From Stratiolaelaps scimitus (taxonomy: Eukaryota > Arthropoda > Arachnida > Mesostigmata > Laelapidae): 64,000 nucleotides of DNA. The translations under genes and the position numbers were made by a program. Positions 36,901 to 45,705 of the stretch are shown in pieces; position 1 is the stretch's first letter, and each line of letters opens with the position of its first letter. The notes under the pieces were generated by a model that made no database searches, had not been told where the DNA came from, and saw nothing but the letters and a program-made list of their open reading frames with translations. The stretch lies in assembly GCA_019614645.1 (NCBI GenBank), contig JABWDB010000014.1, forward strand, positions 4,712,001 to 4,776,000. The letters run 5' to 3'.

Positions 36901-39900
36901 CTTGAGTGTTATGGACAATCAGCTAATCTGATTAATTGATGACAATAACACAAAATAGTTAATAATAATTATAATAAAATGATGCGCGAGCTATCGGCTG
37001 GATATCGATGACTCGACCGCCAAAAACAATGTGGGCCAGCTACCACAGAAATTCACGTTGCTGCTTCTGGCGAATCATGCTGAAATCCATAAACCGCATA
37101 CTACTGCGTGCATAATTTACTAACTTACAGATATATTAAGAAACCTTAGAAGAGACAGAAAAGCCATATTTGCACTAACTACAATTCGCTATATTCAATC
37201 ATCCATCTCACCGCTACCTATTAGGCGATCCTCCAACTAGGCCTTCCATGTGGCAGACAAATAACTTCAAAAGCATCCTGGGCAATGTTTATCGATCGCG
37301 GTACTTCGATCGACAACCGTGTCCAGGCGAGCCGGCCGCAGGCTCTCTCATTGCGTTCCGCTGTCCAGAATGCTTCGTCGAGCTAAGTGCACCCATGTGC
37401 TGCTGCTGCTGCCGCCGCTGCCGCTGCAGGGTGGAGTAATCAAAAATAGATGCAAGTCTGGCAAGCCATAGCAGAGGGCAATACGTCGAGTCCCGAGACC
37501 GTAACAATTTCAAAACAAATTAGAAACAAAAGCCGCTCACGCATCCGACACCACTAAGAGCATCGTTTTTACGCCCACAGCGCGACTAGGGCGTTAGCCG
37601 CGACCGCGAAACGATCAGCTTAAGAGCAAACGCCGCCAGCTGTAGCAATCGATATCACGAATAACAATGGGTCACAGTTAGGTCTAGCTCTCGGACTCCT
37701 ATTCTGCCAATCAGATTTGTCGTTGTCGTCGTCGTCGTCGTTGTTGCTGCTGCTGCTGTTTCGGCTGTCATTCATTGTTCGTGTTCTATCAGTTCCGGAT
37801 GCCTGTAAATCCTTGCTTGCGCGCTAGTGCATCGATCCACGTCGGATTGAAGCCCGTGAACGATGTAGCTCGCGACACCGGAACGCCTATGTCTGCATGA
37901 CCACCACGGCAGCGTGGGCACCGCAGCAACAAGGGGACACACCAAGAGATCGGGCTAGAACAGCAGTGGCGGGAGACGATGAAATAGTGCCTATTTAACT
38001 CTCTCTATCTATCCGTTAAGTAAGCTTACACAATTATACGGCGGACAGTGGAAGAACTCTCGGGTGAATTGTAAGAAAACCCGAAAGTTCCAAGCACCGC
38101 TATAGATGGACGGGCTAATTATACAAATAGATTCTTACGTACGAGTAGATATTCGGGCATCAAACCCAGTCACACGGGGAGAGTTTTCTTGATCACAATA
38201 TGAAACGCAGTATGCGCATAAATAGTATGCCTTAGGCTATGATATTCTGTCAATATTATACATGTTAGACATGCATTTCATTTGAATAGACATTCGGTAG
38301 AGTTTCCATACCGATTAAACTATTGGCCGATTCAAATATCAGCCACATACCACGGTACGTAACTGCTGGTATAATTAGCTGATCCTATAATTGTTATTAT
38401 TATTATTATTTACTGTCGGCTTCAAATAGGGCTAAGTTCGATTAGCACGTGTACTGGCAGAATAGCCTGATATGACAGAATATATAGACCCAGAGGTACC
38501 CAGGGGCATGGCTGAAGTCGTATGCGTTTGCTGCAATGTTGCTGGTGCGAATCGAAATGTAGGAGTCTGATATGCACAACGTGGTAGAGGGATAAATAAC
38601 GCTTATGAAGCCACAAGGTAGTAGATTGACAATCACGGTTTAGGTGAGGTTAGCCGTACTAAAGCAATCCCAAGTGACGCTAGTACGGCGAGCCTTAATT
38701 GGCATCAGCAATGTCTGCATGTGACCTGGCGAGTACGAACCGACGCGCGGAAAAATTCACGCGATCGGTAAGCACATTGACTGGGTCACTCAATCCTGTG
38801 AGGACTTAAATGAACTAGTCAAGTACTCAAGCAAGTAGCCCCATAAACACGATATCAAAATGGCATTATTATTGTTATTATTTTAAATGAAAAACAACTC
38901 TAGTCATAATCTTGTGTAACGTTCCGAGCGCATGTGGTAAAGGGACAAGCCGAGAGAACTCAATTGGCAGCAAGTTGCATGCGTGTGAATTTCTTTATTA
39001 TGCAATAGGGAATTCCAATGTCCAGCTGGATTATGTGACAAGATGAATAGAAGTGCACCGATTTTAATTTCGGTACAAATTAGTACTGTGACAAACGGAG
39101 AGTTTGTCGAATGTACAAAATGCATGTGTTCAGATATACGATGAATTTTTTGGGGTCAGTTAGCAGCCCAGGCGACTTTCCCTTGAACAAGTGGTCTGGC
39201 ACTGGCACATGAAACGGGTCTGCGCGCATTTACACTAGACGAAGTAGATTAGAACTCGTTGTGACAAGCAAAGAGAGAGAGAGATCATCGAATGTATAAT
39301 GTGATGCGCGTGTTCGAATGCATAAAGGATGAATCGCGGTCAATTGGGGTCGTCACGACAGGCGGTGTTTAAGCGAGAATCCTCTCCGTCAACTCGCACC
39401 TGCACATGAGCTAGTCAATTAAGCATTCGCCCCCTGAAACAAGTCAACTCGCCTGTTTCGGGAGTCAATCCGTACTCAATCCGTAGTTCGCAGTCGGTCT
39501 CAACTTGCGAATCGACAAGATCAATTCATTGGATTCTTTGAATTTGGCCTCCACTTCGAAGCCATCACCCGTAAGGGGGGTTCTCAATTGATTTTCATTA
39601 CACAGCCGCTATTGTCTATATAACTCCCCTATTGAAAGCCACCAAGTAGTTGCCCCTGCGTTTATGGTGTTTTCAATTAGTTAGTTAGTCTGTCTGGGCT
39701 TTGTCACAGTTACGACCAGTGTAGTAGCACTATTTAACGTGGGTTATCGAACCAGATTAACGACGCTGGAAAGGGCAAACAAACAAAAACCGGAGCTCGT
39801 CAATCCGTCAGCGCGGTGGTTGGCTTGGTCGGCTGTTAAGGACCCGGCTGTAAAAGGCCGGAGGCCGCAGGTTCGTGTCCAGTGACCTGGTGATGACATA

Positions 39901-42439
39901 TCGAGAGCATACAGGGTGTTGTAAAAAAAACAACAGCAGCGTCCGTTATTAGGCCGATAGAACTTTTATCTTAGTAGAATCCTCTACGTTGTGACACAAT
40001 TTCCTCCATCATTAAGAAGAGCTAATTGGTCTATATTTAATTTAAGAGCTGTGGCTACTGCTTCAGCTAATCTAACGTTCCGCAACAACTTGGACAATGT
40101 GCCAACACATTAATCCAGACATCCATAGGAGTTCTTCACTTTCAGCTGGAAAGCAGAATTTTGCGTTTCATGAACCTACAGGAATTTTGTAATTTGGAAC
40201 CCTATTTAATTTTTAAAAGGTGTATATAATAATAATTTATATAAATTAAAATTTTCGACACTCCTCGCTTTCCTATCTAAGTTCTTAGTCAGCAAATCAA
40301 TCGGTGAAATCGGTGCTACGAAGTGCTTGCTGTTCCTCGTCGCCAGAGATTCGTCAGCGCCAGTAGAAATCTCGCTCCGTTTATCCCATAGCTAAAATGA
40401 GGCTCGCGCGCATATGTGCATCAGATATAATACGTAGGCTGAGATTATCCAGCTGGTAAAAAATGGTAAAATGTTCTTCGAGCTGACCCTCAGCTGGTCC
40501 CCTATCTGACAGGCCTTAGCTCTTAACCTTTTGGGCCGGGTGGGCAATTCCCTGAACGTGACAAATGGAGATTGGCTATCGACATCGCTTGGTGGTTTGT
40601 GGGCAGCCTTAGCTGACTTCTATCACAAGAACTGCATATCGGCTATGCCCCAGCAGCCACCCCTCAATATCCAAACCCCTGGCGGCCGTTCAATTCCCCA
40701 ATCGTATCACTTCGCTGACAACCACATGCATCCACTCAAGCTTAAGCTGACAGCAGCCATGGGCTGAGTGCTTCGTCATTAACTGTGAGAGTCTGATCCG
40801 GATGAGCGCCTTCACCGTATCATCGTTTACCGTAATATCATGAGGATGATTATTATTTTGTTTAATTTCGTTTCGAGATGCACTGCAATGAACAAGTCGG
40901 CCCAAGAACTCGGATAGGAAAAGGTATATGAGGGTACATATATATACAATATATATATATATATATTCAAATAACCCGCCTCCACACATTGGAGACACAG
41001 CCAATACGAAACACACTACGTATTGTAAATCTACACGAGTGACACTGTGCTATTAGATGTATCATCACGCTATTTTTACGCTTACGCCACTTAGGCATCT
41101 TTACGTTTCACGCTAAAAACGTTACTCAGGTAATTAAGGGAGCGTTATTAAGACGAACGTTTCGTCCGCTAATGATCCTCTATCAGAAGTCAATACGATT
41201 ATAGTAGATGGACCATATGTAGACACTGGTCCAATACGTGCTGAGCACATGTGAACATCACAAGGGCAGAAACGAAACATATATATAGTATATATAATAT
41301 ATATATATATATGTAATCTCCTCCGTAGAAACTAAACCCGCACCGGAAAGGCTATGAAAGCGTTTAGCAGAGAACCTAACAACCCGAGTGATCAACACGG
41401 CAGGGTCACTTTTCTCTACGACTAAGTCACCGCACAATAACATATTAGGTAATAATAATAATATCCGTTCGTAGAGGAGATTCACGTTGAATCGACTCAA
41501 ATGCGTCATAGTCGGCTGATCGGCCAGGTCATGTAACGACGGTGCACTGTAGCTACGTAGGTAAACAGAGTGCTGAAATTAAGGCGAAGTGGCGTTCATC
41601 TTTGGCTCGGATCAGTCGATGAATCTATTGGTTAGGGACACGGGGACGGGCTCTTTAGTAGGCTAGGTAGGAAGGTACCTGTGCGAGATTACTAAAGCCT
41701 ACGGTTCGTATAGACAATTATGAATAAAAGCTTTTAATAGCTTTTTTTTGTTTGTGTAAGGACACGAATACTCGATATGAAAACAGGAATCGAATGAGTA
41801 GCGCACACAGCATCGGAGCATCACTCATTTTGTATAGGTCTTTAACAGATTGTGTGGCTTACAGGTTGCATAAAAGCATTGAGTTCACAACGGTTATATT
41901 AGAGTTTCACGTAGAACGAAAACGAACAACTAAACTAATATATGATGCGTTAATTTTCTAAGACGAATCACCGTGATGTGATCTGCGCTCATTACCGTAC
42001 CGGAGCCATTCAATACTAATATTACAAAAATAATTGATTGATTCACCAATAAATATATCATTGTAAGACTGGCTTGATATCGAACATCTGGCTCAAATTG
42101 AAGCTGTCTATATCGCCGATGGGCGACGAAGTCTAACACTGTACAAGATTTAACTTTTCAACCGTAAGCAGTGATTTGTTTGGCTGTCAAATTGGACGAT
42201 TCGTCCATGTGATTTGGCTAGCATGCGCTTGGGTGCGGTTCAGAGCACTCATCTCTCGCTGCGCCTGATGCATGAACGTTGATGTCACTGTTGAATTACT
42301 TGCGAGCCAATCAGTTGAGCCGATCAACGCCCCTTAGAAGAAGTTGCCATGTTCACCTGCCACTAAAGAAACAAAAGCTCCCGGATCCGGCGCAATAAAC
42401 ATCTGCGTCTGCATAAACAGCCCAAGAATGAGATGGGCT

Positions 42440-42474
<35 letters not shown>

Positions 42475-42476
42475 GA

Positions 42477-42526
<50 letters not shown>

Positions 42527-45500
42527 AGAATCTATGAAGTGAAGAGTCTCCTAAGGACCAACAACCAGCCTTTCGGCATATATATATATATATATTTAGG
42601 TACATTAGTAGACTTCGCCGTAACCTTGTGTAGTGTTGCATTTCGCTAGCGAAACGAAACCTAGGTAGCGTTAGCAATGACAGAGAAAAAACCCTGCTGG
42701 TGTTGAATTTAGACCTCGGAACTCTATTGGCCTGAAATTGAATACTACCAATATACCATAGGCATCGCAAGATACTGTATTATATGTATGTAGCAAAGCT
42801 TAATGGTGGAACGACGTCACAAATCACTGCCTTGACTGGGGGCATATCATTTCAATGAGACCCATTTTAATAGCCATGTAGCCATGAAGTTTCAATCCTG
42901 CCGATACATATCAACCTACAACAGCATTCACAATAAGGTCTATTTGATCAAACGATTTATAGCCTGTTTACAAAACGAATGCTTATTCTGCCTTGTTTAA
43001 GGTAACTGCAGTATTTTTATCTTCCTATGATACACATATTCTAATGAAAATGGAATAGTCCGCAAACAATGATGTTTCTTGAATTAGTACCTATGACCTA
43101 TGAAGGTGAAAGCTACATTTTGCGCTTAGAGAATTTCCCCATGTACAGCAATATTAGCACTACAGCATGAGTCAATCAGTATTTCTGTTTATCCACAGTG
43201 CCGTATATAGCTGTTATTCATTGTAGCCGTTCTCAGCTATGCCCACAAAAATTCAAGCACGATTCGTATTTCGTCAAAAGTCATTTTCAAACCTTAAGGA
43301 GCGGGTCGTTTTTTTGCTAAAATGATCTTCCCCGAAATGGCTTCTGCCGGCGACTGTTGTTATCGACGAGACTACTCTCGAGTCCCCTGTGCTTCTTCCA
43401 CCCTGTCACACGCTGTCGACGGTTTACAGCAGTTAGAAGACTGCAAGATTTCGAGCACTAATTAAAACAGCAAATGATCACGAGTCACACGGTCTCGATC
43501 AGTTTGATTATCGGGTGGCAGTTGAGTTAGATACGAAGCTGTCTCGCATCTTTGCCGTTCGCACTTGGCACATATTTCAACATCAATTCAATTCTTTCCC
43601 TGAAACAACGTTTCTGTAAGCCAGCTATTGATTCTCATTTCATTTATTCTAGCGCAACTTGCGTGGCTTTAAAAATTCTGAAATTGCTATTAACTGGTGG
43701 CTACAAACGAATTTGACTTGCTCCCAGCAAAAAGCCAATTGTATTAAATTGCAGGCTTATTTTTTCATTCAGCGACGTTTTTATATACATATGTATATAT
43801 ATACATAGTTGGAGGAAGGGCCAGGTACACGGGCGCGGTTGGTTTTCGAGGGCGGCCTGCCAGTTCGCCCATTGGATCGTTAACTCAGCTCACAATTGCA
43901 TCCCATTGACGAGCGAGCAAAACGAGCCTATAAAAGTATCGCATCGTCCTTGAATACGTGTACCTCAATAGGCAAATAGCGACGCTGGAAACGAAGCACT
44001 CGAAAGTCATTCCAAGCAGTCGGCATTTTAGGTAGGCAATCACGAATTTGTACCGATTTTGTGCCGATTTCTCTATTCACATTTGACCAGTACAAACTTC
44101 TCGTAGATGTTTACCATTATAGCTTGTGTATATCGTAGGGTACAAATGGCGAGCAGTGAACACGGTGATAGGGTCCTATCAAAATTATTTTTCAGTTTGA
44201 CACTAGATTCGAGTAGGTTTCATGAGTCTCAAAGAAATTGTGTTCAACTCAACTTGTTACTCGGAGGCACCTCCGAGTAACAAGTTGAGTTGAACGCAAT
44301 TTCTTTGATCATGGCGCGCGAAGTTGACGCGCGCCCCGCAATAATAAAAGAGCGAGAGAGAGAGAGAGAGAGACAGACAGAGGGTAAAGGAATCCGTAAA
44401 TTAGTGCTGCAACAGCTGCGGTAGCGTTCACAAGACCACACATTTCGACGTTTTATTTTCTCCACTAAACACTATATATATATATATATATACCGAGCTT
44501 TGATCGACACCGACACGTCGACAATTACAGGCATACAGACACGCCGGCATTCACTGGCGAGAGGGACTTAGTAGAACTAAGTCATTGTTAGCTCGTCATA
44601 AGGAGGAGATTAGAAGGCGAAAGTGAACTTTCCGCTTCTTAACCACCAAGGCGACAACGGGGGACGCTTGCCTTGGCAACAAAGGGAATAGATATTTGAG
44701 CTAAGCACGCTTAGCAGAACCGGAGATATTATAGATCGGGCACATTCCTACTACCATGACGTAGCTGTATTATTGGTGCCAGGTACTGTAATCACTATCC
44801 CTTTGGGGTGACTCACACAGAGGCTGACACTGCCTCGTTATAGCGTTGAGTAGGAGTTACCCGAAAAGTTGCACATAAAGCAGCGCTTGTACCGGCTTCG
44901 CCAGCCAGAAAAAGAATGTTCGCACCGCGTTCATCCCACGAGGGGGATCGCCGGCTGTCAGATCGAATCCGGTGGACAGACCCAGTAAAATCTGACCGGA
45001 GCACGTTTCAATCAATATTTCGATGCTGTATTCGAAATGCGGAGTCAAGCCTCGCGATCGCATTTCGTATTATAGGTAGCGTAATGACTAGTGGTTATGA
45101 ATTAACAGTGTGTAAAAGATGTCATCACTAGAAAGGCCCTCGAGGGCATCTCAAATCGGACGCAGTCGTCAAAGAAGGTCTGCAAGTACCACATGACGAC
45201 CACGAGTGCACACCTCCACCACACCCGTCCCAAGCGACACCTCCGTTCAGGGACTTTCGATCGGGCTCTTGTCATAGTGCGAATGTTCGCAGCTGTTTTC
45301 ACATCTATTTTATGTGCACGAACCAGACAGGTATATATTCTACACAGCGCTAGAACTTCGATGATTGGGGTAATATTTTTGCGTGCTGGCACCACCGAGG
45401 TGACGGCATATATGTATATACATTGATAGATATATACCGACAGATAGATAGATCAATCGATACTTACCGAAGATGACGGCTAGACCCGTCTCATGTAGGA

Positions 45501-45705
45501 ACCTTGCCCTTCGTCGTTTAAACGCCCAGATGAGGCAGACGGTTAGGATGAGCAGGATCGTATAGACGAGTATGTTGATCGAGTCAATTCGGTGAATGGT
45601 GCGTGCTTTCTCGTCCATTCGAATGTCGGTCGGCGCATTGGCGGCACATGGGCTGATCAGAAGTGACCACAGTGCCCCAACCGATCCAACCACCAGCGCG
45701 TACAT
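21979..45705 (-). CDS. SLC9A6: organellar Na+/H+ exchanger, NHE6/7/9 type, nine exons
   Basis: Exons in coding order: 45705-45468, 31605-31442, 30795-30637, 30282-30206, 29164-28961, 28599-28034, 27538-27181, 26971-26863 and 22122-21979. They total 2019 bases, 672 residues plus stop, with every junction in frame. Family motifs appear in order: an N-terminal hydrophobic signal-like segment, [23 protein letters not shown] (inhibitor-site helix), [26 protein letters not shown] (ion-binding Asp in ND), [31 protein letters not shown] | FMKPFLTHS, and an acidic tail [15 protein letters not shown] matching the NHE6/7/9 C-terminus. Known function: electroneutral exchange of Na+ or K+ for H+ in endosomes and Golgi, setting luminal pH. 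Unusual points are an Ala/Gln/Gly-rich insertion after the last membrane helices, a 13.9-kb first intron, a 4.7-kb last intron and a possible cassette exon at 25257-25382. Vertebrate members have 645-725 residues. Confidence 0.94.
22123..25256. other. last intron of the exchanger, distal part
   Basis: Contains (TA)n at 23139-23168, a (TA)n(GA)n compound at about 23647-23682, (TAG)n near 23795 and a (CA)n run at 24512-24530. No further exon is recognised. Several open frames between 22.1 and 25.2 kb are GC-rich shadows. Confidence 0.4.
23139..23168. repeat. (AT)n microsatellite
   Basis: About 15 uninterrupted AT units in an exchanger intron. Confidence 0.95.
25257..25382 (-). CDS. candidate cassette exon of the Na+/H+ exchanger
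   Basis: A 126-base open segment between exons 8 and 9 on the same strand. It could use acceptor GCGAGACAG (before 25382) and donor CACAAG|GTGACG (after 25257). Both ends are phase 0, exactly matching exons 8 and 9, so it can be included or skipped without a frame change. It would add 42 residues, acidic and Ser-rich ([19 protein letters not shown]). Its codons are C/G-ending, as in real exons. It is not conserved in the vertebrate proteins I recall. Read through, the frame ends about 90 bases later at TGA, so it could instead be an alternative terminal exon. Confidence 0.45.
25383..26862. other. last intron of the exchanger, proximal part
   Basis: Holds one unassigned 107-codon minus frame (25683-26006) with mixed composition and no known motif. 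Also (TTA)n near 26236-26250 and (AT)n at 26492-26518. Confidence 0.35.
26492..26518. repeat. (TA)n microsatellite
   Basis: About 13 TA units in an exchanger intron. Confidence 0.95.
26863..26971 (-). CDS. SLC9A6: Na+/H+ exchanger exon 8
   Basis: Acceptor GCATCAAACAG before 26971, donor CACAG|GTTTGT after 26863. Encodes [20 protein letters not shown] and ends …[10 protein letters not shown], parallel to vertebrate LTSPQAYENQEQL. Confidence 0.9.
27079..27144. repeat. (TA)n(GA)n compound microsatellite
   Basis: Long TA run with one TAC interruption, ending in a GA run, about 40 bases from the donor of exchanger exon 7. Confidence 0.95.
27181..27538 (-). CDS. SLC9A6: Na+/H+ exchanger exon 7, with Ala/Gln/Gly tract
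   Basis: Acceptor CAAATTTAG before 27538, donor GTCAG|GTACGA after 27181. Encodes [15 protein letters not shown], the last helix, and an extended cytoplasmic linker with an Ala/Gln/Gly run, then [14 protein letters not shown]. Confidence 0.92.
28034..28599 (-). CDS. SLC9A6: Na+/H+ exchanger exon 6
   Basis: Acceptor GTATTTCCAG before 28599, donor TCGG|GTGAGT after 28034. The longest exon, covering several membrane helices ([42 protein letters not shown]). A second strong donor-like GCG|GTGAGT sits 22 bases inside the exon. Confidence 0.93.
28912..28946. repeat. (TA)n microsatellite next to a splice donor
   Basis: About 17 TA units starting 15 bases inside the intron after exchanger exon 5. 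Confidence 0.95.
28961..29164 (-). CDS. SLC9A6: Na+/H+ exchanger exon 5
   Basis: Acceptor CGCCTCCACAG before 29164, donor GTCGC|GTAAGT after 28961. Encodes [18 protein letters not shown] and the core [14 protein letters not shown]. Confidence 0.93.
29671..29738 (+). repeat. dispersed repeat copy A, shared with 42527-42595
   Basis: AGAATCTACGAAGTGAAGGG and the following 30 bases match 42527-42595 with a few substitutions and a 4-base gap; both copies end in (TA)n. Both lie in exchanger introns or just beyond, on the same strand. Confidence 0.8.
29890..30105. repeat. complex TA-rich tandem and inverted repeat
   Basis: TTATAGATTATGTCTTTATT occurs twice (about 29930 and 29970), and ATATTAGTAGTTAAACAGGG occurs twice (about 30015 and 30082). 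The segment TATTAGTAGTTA…TAACTACTAATA at about 30014-30053 is an inverted repeat. The block sits 100 bases from exchanger exon 4. Confidence 0.8.
30206..30282 (-). CDS. SLC9A6: Na+/H+ exchanger exon 4 (77 bases)
   Basis: A short exon found by looking for the missing helix after SLKR. Acceptor TTATTTCAG before 30282, donor GTTGG|GTATGT after 30206. Encodes [19 protein letters not shown], matching RHFFRNLGSILAYAFLGT of vertebrate NHE6. Confidence 0.9.
30637..30795 (-). CDS. SLC9A6: Na+/H+ exchanger exon 3
   Basis: Acceptor TTTTTTGCAG before 30795, donor AAACGA|GTGGGT after 30637. Encodes the end of the luminal loop and [19 protein letters not shown]. Confidence 0.92.
30919..30948. repeat. (AT)n microsatellite
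   Basis: About 15 AT units in an exchanger intron. Confidence 0.95.
31442..31605 (-). CDS. SLC9A6: Na+/H+ exchanger exon 2
   Basis: Acceptor CGATTTCAG before 31605, donor AAG|GTTAGT after 31442. Encodes [10 protein letters not shown] and a luminal loop that is Pro/Asn-rich and variable in the family. Confidence 0.88.
33238..33269 (+). repeat. 3' tail of a non-LTR retroelement (candidate)
   Basis: AATAAAGTTGATTTTGAAAC followed by a repeated ACTTGAA unit. It shares the AATAAAGTTG start with the tail at 16419. Plus-strand open frames from 32.25 to 33.0 kb may be its decayed body, but no reverse-transcriptase motif was seen there. Confidence 0.45.
39810..39935 (+). mobile_element. tRNA-derived SINE or tRNA-Leu-like pseudogene
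   Basis: Begins CAGCGCGGTGGTTGGCTTGG (A-box-like) and contains GGTTCGTGTCC, a one-to-two-base variant of the B-box GGTTCGANTCC. A GGCCGGAGGCC stretch fits the long variable arm of leucine-type tRNAs. The unrelated tail ends in an A-run at about 39925-39932. The internal promoter plus A-tail layout is that of a SINE. No clean cloverleaf was folded, so a working tRNA is unlikely. Confidence 0.55.
42441..42526. repeat. (CT)n and (TA)n compound microsatellite
   Basis: About 15 CT units, a short spacer, then two long TA runs broken by one AATA. Confidence 0.95.
42527..42595 (+). repeat. dispersed repeat copy B, shared with 29671-29738
   Basis: Near-identical to 29671-29738, with ACCAACAACCAGCC here against ACCAACAGCC there, and again followed by (TA)n. 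Confidence 0.8.
44229..44308. repeat. 80-bp near-perfect palindrome (39-base arms, 2-base centre)
   Basis: The left arm 44229-44267 and right arm 44270-44308 are reverse complements apart from one position, which forms a G-U pair if the plus strand is transcribed. The centre is CA. It lies in the first intron of the exchanger, about 1.2 kb from exon 1. Confidence 0.92.
44313..44335. repeat. GC-rich hairpin, 8-bp stem
   Basis: GGCGCGCG, loop AAGTTGA, CGCGCGCC: a perfect stem starting five bases after the 80-bp palindrome. Confidence 0.85.
45468..45705 (-). CDS. SLC9A6: Na+/H+ exchanger exon 1
   Basis: The first ATG after an in-frame TGA. It encodes a signal-like hydrophobic N-terminus ([18 protein letters not shown]), a charged luminal stretch, the first membrane helix and [17 protein letters not shown]. 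Donor TTCG|GTAAGT after 45468. Confidence 0.92.

Larger units (their letters stand above)
31606..45467. other. 13.9-kb first intron of the exchanger
   Basis: No nested gene is recognised. Contents I can support are a retroelement tail at 33238-33269, a tRNA-derived repeat at 39810-39935, a dispersed repeat at 42527-42595, a long palindrome at 44229-44308, many (TA)n, (TAA)n and (CT)n runs, and triplet-rich patches at 35395-35420 (GGC)n, 37400-37430 and 37720-37760. Open frames such as 32253-32606 and 44857-45063 have no known motif. Confidence 0.45.
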
